A stretch of DNA of 64,000 bases, from positions 62,001 through 126,000 of the forward strand of contig JAEYPR010000010.1 in NCBI GenBank assembly GCA_023410535.1. The letters run 5' to 3'. This stretch comes from Bacillota bacterium. GTDB lineage: Bacteria; Bacillota; UBA4882; UBA8346. Below, in pieces: positions 51,888-61,380 of this stretch (the first letter of the stretch is position 1; the number at the start of each line of letters is the position of its first letter). Below the pieces are notes generated by a model, which saw only the letters and a list, made by a program, of their open reading frames with translations, made no database searches and was not told the origin of the DNA. The position numbers were made by a program, and so were the translations under genes.

Positions 51888-52823
51888 ATGGCTGAAGCGG
51901 AACAAGCTGTCTTTGACTTTTTAATCAATACCCTGCGCATCTCCGGAGCGCCCCACAATGTGATCGGCAATGAATTGATCATGGCCCAATGCCAAGTGGA
52001 AATCCCCCGGTCTTTTTTCCGTCCGGCCCGGATCGAAAACTTAAACCTGCAGATGGTCTGCCAACCGGAACTGCTTACCAAATATCCCGGTTCGGAACTG
52101 GTCAATAAAGGCAGTTTTCGCTTACAATGGTTTGCCGAAGGAATCAAACAACGCGGATTGATCACCAAAGGCGCCTGTCCTTACGATCTGACTCCCAACC
52201 GGACCCAACGCGAGATCGCGGCGTTGCTCACGGAAAAACCCAACTTCTTTTTTGAGCGTCCCTGGTTAACCTATCATCCCCATTTATTGGTCAATTTTAA
52301 AGTTTCTTTCGCGACCGATGAGAAATTTGACGAACTATATTCCTTAAGCATCAACTTGACCAACGGGGAGATCGCCAGCGACCTGCTTTTTAAGTTAATC
52401 CAACGGAAACTCACCGTCAATCCTCCCAAACATCCGGAGAAACGCAAGATCGCCTACCGCGACGGCTTTAACGCTTTACTCAGTCATTTAAAATGGTTGA
52501 TTGAAAAGCATGACCGTGCTTGGGTTGACGCGGCGCAATCCCGTTGGGAAGATGAGGTCAAGTATCTCGAAACCTATTATCAGGAAGACAATTATCATTC
52601 CGAGGATGATCCCGGTTTTTACCGCCGGGTGGCGGAAGCGTACCGCAAATTCCGGCCGGTGATCCAGATTGAAGTCGTCAATGTGGCGATCATCAATTTA
52701 CCGATTGTCGTTTACACAGTGGAATTTTTTCAAAGCCGGACCACCGCGCCCCTGTTGTACGACCCGATTTTTCAAAAAATAAAATGGATCCGCCAGGAAG
52801 CGGACCCATCCAAATCATGCTGA
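51888..52823 (+). CDS. yqhG: YqhG family protein
   Basis: 311 residues, soluble, with no catalytic motif I can name. The order and length match B. subtilis YqhG, an uncharacterised partner of the YqhH helicase. Start ATG 51888 with AGAGGT; 18 nt after yqhH, so one transcript is likely. Mostly alpha/beta with a conserved-looking FFRPARIENLNLQMVCQPEL region. Role unknown. Confidence 0.88.
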   Translation: MAEAEQAVFDFLINTLRISGAPHNVIGNELIMAQCQVEIPRSFFRPARIENLNLQMVCQPELLTKYPGSELVNKGSFRLQWFAEGIKQRGLITKGACPYDLTPNRTQREIAALLTEKPNFFFERPWLTYHPHLLVNFKVSFATDEKFDELYSLSINLTNGEIASDLLFKLIQRKLTVNPPKHPEKRKIAYRDGFNALLSHLKWLIEKHDRAWVDAAQSRWEDEVKYLETYYQEDNYHSEDDPGFYRRVAEAYRKFRPVIQIEVVNVAIINLPIVVYTVEFFQSRTTAPLLYDPIFQKIKWIRQEADPSKSC

Positions 52824-52843
52824 GGATTATTTGAGGTGGCACG

Positions 52844-53587
52844 TTACTTTCCCATCTCGTCAAAATGATAAAGTAAAATCGAGGAAACCGCCAGCCCGGC
52901 GGTTTCAGTCCGTAGAATCCGCGGACCCAAGGTTACCGGGATCGCTCCCGCGGCTTGCGCCTGGTTGATTTCATTCAATGAAAAGCCGCCTTCGGGACCG
53001 ATCATCACCGTGACATGACTCGGCGCGACGGTCTGGGCGCGCAACACTTCCTTAATCGAACGTTCCGTCTCCCCTTCCCAGGGAATGAGCAGCAGACCCG
53101 CGGGAAGTTGCCGGAGCAGTTTGGGGAGATCCTGAACTGGCTCAAGTTCCGGGATGAGTTGGCGTCCCGATTGTTCGGCCGCTTCCTTGATAATCTTCCG
53201 CCACCGCTCCCCCTTTTTTACCCGGGCCGAGGCATCCAATTTGATCGCGCTTCGTTCGGTGATGGTTGGCATAAATTTCGTAACACCGATTTCGGTATTT
53301 TTTTGGAGGATCCACTCGAATTTTTCGCCTTTTGGCATTCCTTGGATCAAGGTGATTTGCAACTGGGGTTCGACCGAACGCCGGAGCGGCTCGATCAGCA
53401 TGGCCAAAACCGCATCGCCGCGAATCTCAGAGATCTCCGCCCGGTATTCCTGTCCTTTCCCGTTTAAAACAATCACTTCATCACCGATGGTCTGCCGAAC
53501 CACTTTCACCAAGTGGTGGGCATCCTCGCCAGTGATGGCGACGCTCGTTGCGCCGAACTGATCGGCCGGAATAAAAAAACGCGTCAT
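52844..53587 (-). CDS. rsmE: 16S rRNA (uracil1498-N3)-methyltransferase
   Basis: 247 residues, SPOUT methyltransferase. TRFFIPADQ start, GEDAHHLVKVVRQTIGD in the PUA-like part, KGEKFEWILQKNTEIGV, and the knot motifs IGPEGGFSLNEI and LGPRILRTETAGL. AAGGAG precedes the ATG. Follows prmA by 14 nt, at the 3' end of the heat-shock cluster, a common Firmicute order (dnaJ-prmA-rsmE). Converges on yqhG. Confidence 0.95.
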   Translation of the reverse strand: MTRFFIPADQFGATSVAITGEDAHHLVKVVRQTIGDEVIVLNGKGQEYRAEISEIRGDAVLAMLIEPLRRSVEPQLQITLIQGMPKGEKFEWILQKNTEIGVTKFMPTITERSAIKLDASARVKKGERWRKIIKEAAEQSGRQLIPELEPVQDLPKLLRQLPAGLLLIPWEGETERSIKEVLRAQTVAPSHVTVMIGPEGGFSLNEINQAQAAGAIPVTLGPRILRTETAGLAVSSILLYHFDEMGK

Positions 53588-53601
53588 ATTGTTGAATCTC
53601 C

Positions 53602-54525
53602 TTACCGTTTGGCGATGACTGCAACCCAGCCGTCCTGGTGCAGACTTTTCTCAATGGCGAAACCGGACCGGTTTAACGTCTCCTCTACTTCGGGAAAACG
53701 TTCTTCGATAATGCCCGACGCCAGGAACCGACCACCGGTTCGGAGCACGCGGGGCACGCCCGGAATGATCTCCAAGATCGCGTTGGCGATAATGTTGGCG
53801 ACAACCAGTTCGAACGGCTCGTCAATCGGCAACGCCAATAAATTACCCTCGACCGCTTGAATCTGCGCTTCCACTCCGTTCAGCCGGGCGTTCTCCAAAG
53901 CGATCCGGACCGCCATCGGGTCGATATCCGAGGCTAAAATCGGATTGGCGCCAAGCTTGGCCGCAGTCACCGCTAAAATTCCCGATCCGGTACCGATATC
54001 AAGCATCCGGGTGGAATCCCGCACCAATTCCTGCAGCAACAGCACACACATCCGGGTGGTTGGATGGGTGCCGGTCCCGAAGGCCATGCCCGGATCCAGT
54101 TCGACCACGATCTCCGGCCCTTGCGGTTGATAGGTTTCCCAGGAAGGTTTGATTACGATCTGTCCGATCAGCTCCGGCTTAAAATAGGCCTTCCAGGCCT
54201 CTGCCCAATCTTCCTCGCGAATTTGGGTGATGGTAATCTCCGGACTGGATCCGAGCAACTCCCGGAGCCGTTCCTTGACCACTCCGACCCGTTCTCCGAG
54301 GCGGTCATCAACGGGAAAATAAGCGCGAAGTTCATATTGACTGGGAAGACTCGCTTGGAACTCTTTCCCGATAAATTCATCATCCGCCAAGGTAACTTGA
54401 TCCAAAATATTGGGATCGTCATAAACGATGCCGCCCGCGCCCTCCTCTTGAAGGATTTCCGCGATTAACTCCGCCTCCGCCGCCGGAACTGCCAGTTTCA
54501 ACTCACACCAAAAGGTTTCAGCCAT
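53602..54525 (-). CDS. prmA: Ribosomal protein L11 methyltransferase
   Basis: 307 residues. SAM motif LDIGTGSGILAVTAAKLGA and catalytic region VVANIIANAILEIIP, with the substrate-side DPGMAFGTGTHPTTRMCV. AGGAG lies 7 nt before the ATG. Lies 77 nt after dnaJ and 14 nt before rsmE, so is probably read with the heat-shock operon at least in part. Confidence 0.96.
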   Translation of the reverse strand: MAETFWCELKLAVPAAEAELIAEILQEEGAGGIVYDDPNILDQVTLADDEFIGKEFQASLPSQYELRAYFPVDDRLGERVGVVKERLRELLGSSPEITITQIREEDWAEAWKAYFKPELIGQIVIKPSWETYQPQGPEIVVELDPGMAFGTGTHPTTRMCVLLLQELVRDSTRMLDIGTGSGILAVTAAKLGANPILASDIDPMAVRIALENARLNGVEAQIQAVEGNLLALPIDEPFELVVANIIANAILEIIPGVPRVLRTGGRFLASGIIEERFPEVEETLNRSGFAIEKSLHQDGWVAVIAKR

Positions 54526-54602
54526 GAAAACGCTCCTATCGCTAAAGAAATGCAGAAGACAAATGGTCTTCTGCTTTTGATTCGCTTGATAATGCTTAAT
54601 AA

Positions 54603-55745
54603 TTATTTAAACGCTTCTTTTACCTTATCGATAAACCCTTTTTCATCGGCTGACAATTTTTCACCGAATGATAGCGCCAACTTTTTCAGCAACTCCCGTT
54701 GTTCCCCATTTAATTTATTGGGTACGGTCAAGCGCACCCTCACAAAATGATCGCCCCGGCCATGGCCGCGAAGATGGGTCACGCCGTGACCTTTCATCCG
54801 GAACTGGGTGCCATGTTGGGTGCCTTCGGGAATCTTCAACTCAACTTTACCGTCCAGGGTATCGACCAGAACGGCGGTACCCAACGTCGCTTGAGTAATA
54901 CTGATGCCGATTTCACTAATTACATCGTCGCCCTGACGTTCAAATTTCGAATGTGCTTTGACAAATATATAAACATATAAATCCCCGGCCGTTCCGCCGC
55001 GCAATCCCGCTTCTCCCTCTCCGGACACCCGAAGCCGGGAACCGTTTTCAATTCCGGCGGGAATCTTAACTTCGATCTTCCGGTTGCGACGCACTCGTCC
55101 GTTGCCATGACATTCTTCACAAGGCGTTTCGACAACCTTACCTGCTCCTTGACAATGGTCGCAGGTGCGAACATTGACAAAACGTCCGAATGCGGTATTT
55201 TGAGTGACTTGGACTTGACCGGTTCCGTTACAATGCGTACAGGTTTTGATCGGCGTTCCCGGCTTGGCACCATTGCCTTTACAGGTTGGGCAGGTTTCAG
55301 TCCGGGGAATTTCAATGGTGGTCTCTTTACCAAACGCCGCTTCCTCAAAGGTGATCTCCATGTCAAAACGGAGATCGTTGCCGCGTTGCGGACCGTTCCG
55401 CCGTTGCGAACTCCGGCCGCCGCCACCTCCGCCACCGAAGAACATATCAAAGATGTCGCCGAACCCTTCGAAGCCGAAATCAGAAAAATCGCCTGTCCCT
55501 CCGGCGCCAAAGTTGGGATCGGTTCCCGCATGACCGTACTGATCATAGGCAGCCCGCTTTTGGGGATCGCTTAAGATGCTGTAGGCCTCGTTGATCTCTT
55601 TAAACTTGGCCTCCGCTTCCTGCGGATTTTCCTTGTTGACATCGGGATGATACTGCCGGGCCAACTTCCGGTAGGCTTTTTTTAGCTCTTCCTCCGTAGC
55701 GGTTTTGTTGACTCCGAGGACTTCATAATAATCGCGCTTCGCCAT
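54603..55745 (-). CDS. dnaJ: Chaperone DnaJ
   Basis: 380 residues. J-domain with HPD (RQYHPDVNKE), Gly/Phe-rich linker (GGGGGGGRSS), four zinc motifs CPTCKGNG, CTHCNGTG, CDHCQGAG, CEECHGNG and two substrate-binding domains. ATG 55745 is the start, with AAGGA 7 nt upstream; codons further upstream are not conserved. Stimulates DnaK. A large hairpin lies between dnaK and dnaJ. Confidence 0.98.
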   Translation of the reverse strand: MAKRDYYEVLGVNKTATEEELKKAYRKLARQYHPDVNKENPQEAEAKFKEINEAYSILSDPQKRAAYDQYGHAGTDPNFGAGGTGDFSDFGFEGFGDIFDMFFGGGGGGGRSSQRRNGPQRGNDLRFDMEITFEEAAFGKETTIEIPRTETCPTCKGNGAKPGTPIKTCTHCNGTGQVQVTQNTAFGRFVNVRTCDHCQGAGKVVETPCEECHGNGRVRRNRKIEVKIPAGIENGSRLRVSGEGEAGLRGGTAGDLYVYIFVKAHSKFERQGDDVISEIGISITQATLGTAVLVDTLDGKVELKIPEGTQHGTQFRMKGHGVTHLRGHGRGDHFVRVRLTVPNKLNGEQRELLKKLALSFGEKLSADEKGFIDKVKEAFK

Positions 55746-55842
55746 TGCCAATTCCTTTATAATTAATATTTCCAAATATGGCGCACTCAAGCTTATTTTA
55801 CCGAAATTGCTTGAGCAGCCAATTAATTATCGCCTAAATTAA

Positions 55843-55902
55843 CTTTGGATACAATATATTTTCAGCGCCCAACCGGGAAACTCTCATATATTGTATCCAA
55901 AG
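55843..55902 (-). promoter_or_regulatory. Large dnaK-dnaJ intercistronic hairpin
   Basis: CTTTGGATACAATATAT (55843-55859) is perfectly complementary over 17 bp to 55886-55902, with a 26-nt loop that holds a small CCC/GGG stem. No T-tract follows, so it is more likely an mRNA-stability or processing element than a terminator. Confidence 0.7.
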
Positions 55903-55946
55903 AAACCCTTACGGTGTTATTTTTGAACTTTCCAAATCAGGCGATC

Positions 55947-57800
55947 TTATTTATCGTCTTGAACCTTATAATCCGCATCAACGGTTGGTCCTTCCGATTG
56001 AGGGCCGTAACCGGTCGGCCCTTGATCCGCTCCCGGTTCTGCCCCGCCGGGTTGACCGGCAGCGGGGTCCGCTTGATTATAAACCGTTGCGGAAAGCTCA
56101 TGCAAAGCTTTCTGCAGCGCTTCCTTCTTCTCGTTGATCGCGGCGATGTTTTTGGCGTCGACCTCTTTACGCAGCGCGTCTTTGAGTTCGTTGATCTTGT
56201 CGACTTGGGCTTTGTCGGCTTTGTCGCCTAGATCTTTAATCGCTTTTTCCGTCGAATAAATCAGGCTATCGGCCTCATTTACCGCTTCCGCTTCTTCGCG
56301 GCGTTTCTTGTCTTCTTCGGCGTGCGACTCGGCGTCCTTCATCATCCGTTCGATCTGATCGTCTTTCAAACCGCTGGAAGAGGTAATGGTAATCTTTTGT
56401 TCTTTACCGGTTCCTTTATCTTTGGCGGACACATGGACGATACCGTTGGCATCGATATCAAAGGTAACCTCAATTTGGGGAACGCCACGCGGCGCCGGCG
56501 GAATACCATCCAAACGGAACTGGCCTAAAGTAATATTGTCGGCAGCCATCGGCCGTTCTCCTTGGAGAACGTGAATATCAACAGCGGTTTGGCTGTCAGC
56601 CGCGGTTGAAAAAACCTGGCTTTTGGAAGTCGGGATGGTGGTATTCCGGTCAATGATCCGGGTAAAGACTCCGCCCAGCGTTTCCAGACCAAGCGATAAC
56701 GGAGTTACGTCTAACAGGACGATATCTTTCACATCGCCGACCAACACACCTGCTTGAATCGCAGCGCCAACGGCAACGACCTCGTCCGGGTTAACTCCTT
56801 TGAACGGTTCTTTCCCAATCAGCTTCTTGACAATTTCCTGAACCGCCGGAATCCGGGTCGAACCTCCGACTAAAATTACTTTATCAATATCCTTCGGTTC
56901 CAGACCGGCATCGGCTAACGCCCGTTTGGCCGGTCCCACGGTCGCTTCGACCAGATCGGCGGTGATCTCATCAAATTTTGCCCGAGTTAAGGTCAGATCC
57001 AAATGACGCGGTTCGCCGTTAACCGCGGTAATGAACGGCAAGTTGATATTGGTGGTCGCTAGACCGGACAGTTCAATTTTGGCCTTTTCGGCCGCTTCCT
57101 TCAAACGTTGCAACGCCATTCGGTCGTTGCGCAAATCAATTCCTTGATCTTTCTTAAAAGTCTCAGCCATCCAGGTCACGACGCGTTCGTCAAAGTCATC
57201 GCCACCCAAACGGTTGTTACCGCTGGTCGCTTTCACTTCAAACACGCCGTCGCCCAATTCGAGAATGGAGACGTCGAAGGTGCCGCCACCCAAATCATAA
57301 ACTAAAATGGTGTGGTCTTCACCCTTATCCAACCCATAAGCCAACGCGGCGGCGGTGGGTTCGTTAATGATCCGCAATACTTCGAGACCGGCGATTTTCC
57401 CCGCATCTTTGGTTGCTTGACGTTGCGCGTCGGAGAAGTAGGCCGGTACGGTAATGACCGCTTTATCGATCTTCTCGCCCAAATAACTTTCGGCATCCGC
57501 CTTCAATTTTTGAAGCACCATGGCGGAGATCTCTTGCGGAGTATACTGTTTATCATCGATGTTGACTTTATAGTCGGTACCCATGCGTCGTTTGATCGAA
57601 ACCACAGTCCGATCGGGATTGGCCACCGATTGACGTTTGGCCACTTGGCCAACCATTCTTTCACCGGTTTTTGAAAATCCAACAACCGACGGAGTGGTCC
57701 GGCCACCTTCGGCATTGGCAATTACAACCGCTTCGCCGCCCTCCATCACCGCCATACAAGAGTTGGTGGTACCTAAATCAATTCCTAACACTTTAGCCAT
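55947..57800 (-). CDS. dnaK: Chaperone DnaK (Hsp70)
   Basis: 617 residues. ATPase domain starts KVLGIDLGTTNSCMAVMEGG and has IINEPTAAALAYGLDKG and VYDLGGGTFDVSILELGDG; the substrate-binding domain follows (DVTPLSLGLETLGG), and the tail ends with QVDKINELK-type helices then a Gly/Pro-rich disordered end. Follows grpE by 41 nt. Under HrcA/CIRCE control as part of the operon. Confidence 0.98.
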   Translation of the reverse strand: MAKVLGIDLGTTNSCMAVMEGGEAVVIANAEGGRTTPSVVGFSKTGERMVGQVAKRQSVANPDRTVVSIKRRMGTDYKVNIDDKQYTPQEISAMVLQKLKADAESYLGEKIDKAVITVPAYFSDAQRQATKDAGKIAGLEVLRIINEPTAAALAYGLDKGEDHTILVYDLGGGTFDVSILELGDGVFEVKATSGNNRLGGDDFDERVVTWMAETFKKDQGIDLRNDRMALQRLKEAAEKAKIELSGLATTNINLPFITAVNGEPRHLDLTLTRAKFDEITADLVEATVGPAKRALADAGLEPKDIDKVILVGGSTRIPAVQEIVKKLIGKEPFKGVNPDEVVAVGAAIQAGVLVGDVKDIVLLDVTPLSLGLETLGGVFTRIIDRNTTIPTSKSQVFSTAADSQTAVDIHVLQGERPMAADNITLGQFRLDGIPPAPRGVPQIEVTFDIDANGIVHVSAKDKGTGKEQKITITSSSGLKDDQIERMMKDAESHAEEDKKRREEAEAVNEADSLIYSTEKAIKDLGDKADKAQVDKINELKDALRKEVDAKNIAAINEKKEALQKALHELSATVYNQADPAAGQPGGAEPGADQGPTGYGPQSEGPTVDADYKVQDDK

Positions 57801-57841
57801 TTGTAAAACCCCCTATAGAAAAGATACTGTTAGATTTAAAA

Positions 57842-58435
57842 TTATTGTTGCGGCACTGCTACTTTTACAAGAGCCGGCCGTAATAATTTCCCGCGAAACT
57901 TATAACCTTTTTGCATTTCAAACTCTACCATCGGTTCGGTTACCGAATCGGACTCCTCCTGCATCACCGCCTCGTGAACCTGCGGATCAAACACCTGATC
58001 TATGGCTGCAACCGGTTCCAAACCTTCAGCAGCCATAATACTTTGAAACTGTTTTAATGTAAGAGCAACCCCCTCTTGCCAACTGGCTACATTGCCGTTT
58101 TCTCCGGCAAAACTATTGACAGCCCGTTCCAAGCTGTCCAGCACCGGGAGGATCTTCTTTACCAGGTCCTCACCCGCACTTACCGATAGCTGTTCTATAT
58201 CCAGTCGAGTCCGGCGGCGATAGTTTTCAAAATCGGCTTGGTTGCGTAATAACCGGTTATGTAACTCCTCTTTTGCTTCCAAAGCCGCTTGTAATTCCTG
58301 TTCCAATTTGTTGAAGAGCTCCTCCGAATCGGAGCTGGAAATCTCGTCTACGGAATTTCCCTTGGTTTCGGTGGTATCCAGATTTGTTGTTTCGTTTTTT
58401 TCTAATGTTTCATCATTACTAGCCTTTTTAAACAT
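57842..58435 (-). CDS. grpE: Nucleotide exchange factor GrpE
   Basis: 197 residues. Acidic disordered start, a long coiled coil (about 45-100, NRLLRNQADFENYRRRTRLDI) and the beta-sandwich end with FDPQVHEAVMQEES and KGYKFRGKLLRPALVKV. ATG 58435 is used, with GGAGG 5 nt before it. Exchanges nucleotide on DnaK. Between the chaperonin gene and dnaK. Confidence 0.97.
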   Translation of the reverse strand: MFKKASNDETLEKNETTNLDTTETKGNSVDEISSSDSEELFNKLEQELQAALEAKEELHNRLLRNQADFENYRRRTRLDIEQLSVSAGEDLVKKILPVLDSLERAVNSFAGENGNVASWQEGVALTLKQFQSIMAAEGLEPVAAIDQVFDPQVHEAVMQEESDSVTEPMVEFEMQKGYKFRGKLLRPALVKVAVPQQ

Positions 58436-58466
58436 CGCTTCCTCCAAGAATATGCGTCAGTCCAAT

Positions 58467-60008
58467 TCACTGCACTGTTGCCCGTGCTTCTTTCATCTTG
58501 ATAATCGTATTGATCCGCAGAATCGCTTCCGCTATTTCCCCCGCCGATTGTAAGGCGTAATATTTTACTAAATACGGGTCGTAAACTCCTTGTTCCGCTA
58601 AGTTAACCACGATTCCCGTACTACAATCAATGCCCAACCCGGGTGAAGCCCGCTGATCCATTGCCGTCACAACTGCCGCCAATTTTTCCAGCGGGTTAAA
58701 TCCGGCATTAATACATATTTGGGCCATTGGCCGTTTGAGTGCTTCGATTACGCATTGAAAACCATAATCCGCCATGCCTTGCCGGGCTTCTTTGGCCAAC
58801 TGACGGGAGATTGCCATTTCGGCGCTTCCGCCTCCCGGTACGATTCCGCCAAGCCAAGCTGCTTGAACCGCAGCCGCGGTGTCTTTGGCGATTCGTTCCC
58901 GTTCCCGGACAACTTCGGGAGTTTGAGCGCCAATTAAAACTGTGACAAATTGCTGGTTTGGCTCCCTATAAACACGAATTTGCCGCAAACGTTCTTCAAC
59001 AACGATCTTCGAAGCCGTACCCGACAGTTTGAGCAGATCATCGGGCTGTTTCGCCAGACTGATCTTTTTGATCGGCCGCGCGCCGGTTAAACCGGCCAGA
59101 CGTTGCCATTGGGTACGGGAAACCGATTGAACTCCGAGAATTCCCAGATCGGTAAGGAATTCCTCCGCCAAATCGGAGATGGCGCGATCGCTGAATATTG
59201 CTTTTACACCGATTGCAGCCAGTTTTTGAAGATTCTCCCGCAACAGCTGTTCATTATGTAATAAACGTTGAAATCCATATTCGGTTCCGAGCGCTTCGGG
59301 TTCAATCCGCTCCGGTTCAAGCGCGTCATCAAGAATGATGACGCGGCCCGCGATGATTTCACGCGGCATCTCCCGGTTCATCGGTTCCCGGTCAATGATC
59401 GTTCCTTGGATAATTATATTTTCGGATCCTTCAGACGCAAAAACCTGTTCCGCTAATTTAAAACCCGGTTCCTGAATCTTGTTCTCCCCAACCAAACAAG
59501 CTGCTTCAATAATTAACTGTGCCAGCTCGTGATTACCGCGCCCCGCAACCTTGGCAATATTCTCTAACAGAGAACTTTTCAAGTCGGAAACTTGGATTTT
59601 CAGGTCAGCCAATAAATCCAGGGAACGGGAAATTCCATGACGGATACCTTCAATTACTTTATTAACCGGAACGCCTTTCAGTATTTGGTTGGCGCCTTCT
59701 TGGACCAGCGAACCTGTCAAAACGGCGGTAGTCGTTGTTCCGTCACCCACCTCCGTCTCTTGATACTCGGTGGCGCCGATTAACATTCGCGCGGCCGGAT
59801 GCGTGACGTCCATCGTTCGTAAGATGGTGACTCCGTCATTGGTAACCAAAACATCGCCATACTCATCGATCAGCATACAATCGAGGCCTTTCGGCCCCAA
59901 AGTTCCTTCCACAGCCTCTGTAACTGCGCGTATCGCTCCAACGTTGCTAAGTAAAGCGGCAAAATGTTGATTCGCTTCGGATCGTTCGGAAACTTCCTTG
60001 ATGGACAT
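58467..60008 (-). CDS. Group III (archaeal-type) chaperonin
   Basis: 513 residues of the TCP-1/Cpn60 fold, but closer to thermosomes than to GroEL: GTLGPKGLDCMLID, NDGVTILRTMDVTHPAARMLI and the nucleotide site GDGTTTTAVLTGSL, then GGIVPGGGSAEMAISRQL. The apical region lacks the GroES-binding GroEL features, and no groES lies beside it, so a built-in lid is expected. This is the bacterial group III chaperonin, known from Carboxydothermus inside dnaK operons. It lies 43 nt after hrcA and 31 nt before grpE. Confidence 0.9.
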   Translation of the reverse strand: MSIKEVSERSEANQHFAALLSNVGAIRAVTEAVEGTLGPKGLDCMLIDEYGDVLVTNDGVTILRTMDVTHPAARMLIGATEYQETEVGDGTTTTAVLTGSLVQEGANQILKGVPVNKVIEGIRHGISRSLDLLADLKIQVSDLKSSLLENIAKVAGRGNHELAQLIIEAACLVGENKIQEPGFKLAEQVFASEGSENIIIQGTIIDREPMNREMPREIIAGRVIILDDALEPERIEPEALGTEYGFQRLLHNEQLLRENLQKLAAIGVKAIFSDRAISDLAEEFLTDLGILGVQSVSRTQWQRLAGLTGARPIKKISLAKQPDDLLKLSGTASKIVVEERLRQIRVYREPNQQFVTVLIGAQTPEVVRERERIAKDTAAAVQAAWLGGIVPGGGSAEMAISRQLAKEARQGMADYGFQCVIEALKRPMAQICINAGFNPLEKLAAVVTAMDQRASPGLGIDCSTGIVVNLAEQGVYDPYLVKYYALQSAGEIAEAILRINTIIKMKEARATVQ

Positions 60009-60051
60009 GATACCTCCACACTAAACAACTCGTTTATGGAAAGTATCGCCT

Positions 60052-61101
60052 TTATTTGTTGGTTTTATTGTATATTTGCGTTAATAATTCACTTAAAATG
60101 CTTGCGGTTCGTTCGACAACCGGCATTACTTTGGCGTAATCCATCCGAGTGGGACCTAACACACCGATCACCCCCACGGTTCGTCCCGAGATTTCATAAC
60201 CTGCTGTGACAATGCTGCAATCCTGAATCACGTGATCCTCATTTTCATGACCGATCTTGACCTGAGCGCCGCGGTGCAAATTCCGCGTTAGCAAACTATA
60301 GAGCCGATCTTCTTCATCTAATGCCTTGGACAATGATTTGAACCGTTCGATATCGGCAAACTCGGGTTGTTCTAAAATCTTCGTTGTACCATCCAGATAA
60401 ACCCGTTCTTTGGCCTGATTGGAGACGGAACGGACCAAAATCTTAACGGCCTCGTTAAAAAATTCTTGTTTAAATACCAGTTCGGAACTGATCTCTTGTA
60501 AAAGGGCCTGACGGAAATCTTTTAAAGAGGTCCCACGCAACTTGGCATTGAAAAAGTTGGAAATTTGATCGAGCTCCGAATCGGAGATGCTTCCTCCCAT
60601 TTCAATGACGTTGTTTTCAATAAAACCCGTATTGGTTACAATTAAAACCAGTATTGTCGTCTCCGACAATCGCAATAATTGGATATGACGAAAAACCGCC
60701 GAATCCATTTGGGGGCTTAAAACCATTGACGGAAAAGTTGTTAAATGCCCCAAAATTTTGGAGGTTCGATGAATGACCGAATCAATCTCTTGATGATGTT
60801 TATCAAGCTCGACATAGATCTGCTCAATCTCTTCATCAAGCAAGATTTTATGGGCCATTAAGGCATCGACATAATAACGGTAACCCAACTCCGAAGGGAC
60901 CCTTCCCGCCGAAGTATGCGGTTGTTCCAGATAGCCGCTATCCTCCAGATCCGCCATTTCATTGCGAATGGTGGCCGGGGACAATCCCAAATTATAACGA
61001 CGAGCGATCGTGCGTGAACCAACCGGTTCCGCCGAAGCGATGTAGTCATCGGTGATGACCTTCAAAATTTTCTTTTTTCGTTCATCCAATTCGGAGGCCA
61101 T
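60052..61101 (-). CDS. hrcA: Heat-inducible repressor HrcA
   Basis: 349 residues. Winged helix (RKKKILKVITDDYIASAEPVGSRTIA, LSPATIRNEMADLEDSGYLEQPHTSAGR) and the C-terminal GAF-like part (GVIGVLGPTRMDYAKVMPVVE). ATG 61101 is the start, with GAGGTG 7 nt before it. Represses the operon by binding the CIRCE just upstream. First gene of hrcA-cpn-grpE-dnaK-dnaJ. Confidence 0.97.
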   Translation of the reverse strand: MASELDERKKKILKVITDDYIASAEPVGSRTIARRYNLGLSPATIRNEMADLEDSGYLEQPHTSAGRVPSELGYRYYVDALMAHKILLDEEIEQIYVELDKHHQEIDSVIHRTSKILGHLTTFPSMVLSPQMDSAVFRHIQLLRLSETTILVLIVTNTGFIENNVIEMGGSISDSELDQISNFFNAKLRGTSLKDFRQALLQEISSELVFKQEFFNEAVKILVRSVSNQAKERVYLDGTTKILEQPEFADIERFKSLSKALDEEDRLYSLLTRNLHRGAQVKIGHENEDHVIQDCSIVTAGYEISGRTVGVIGVLGPTRMDYAKVMPVVERTASILSELLTQIYNKTNK

Positions 61102-61128
61102 ATACAAGCACCTCATTTTGATTTATTG

Positions 61129-61155
61129 TTAGCACTCTTATTGAGCGAGTGCTAA
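61129..61155. promoter_or_regulatory. CIRCE operator
   Basis: TTAGCACTC-N9-GAGTGCTAA, a perfect match to the CIRCE consensus, between the promoter and hrcA. HrcA binding here represses the whole heat-shock operon. Confidence 0.98.
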
Positions 61156-61164
61156 TATACTTAA

Positions 61165-61193
61165 AAAATATCACTGCCACTTTTGTTTGTCAA
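61165..61193 (-). promoter_or_regulatory. Heat-shock operon promoter
   Basis: TTGACA (61188-61193), a 17-bp spacer and TATTTT (61165-61170), directly upstream of CIRCE so that the operator overlaps the start point. Vegetative sigma type. Confidence 0.8.
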
Positions 61194-61380
61194 GAGGACC
61201 ATTGATCATAATTTGAAAAATTTTGCTCTGATTTGGACTGCTAAACTGATTGACCAACCGGAATTATTATTCCCGGTTATTTTAATGGCAATAAAGTAGT
61301 CGTCCCCACTAGCTCCGCTCGCAAGATGAAATAACACGGCCCGCGTTATTTTCTTAAATAGGCCTTATTCCGACCGGGAG

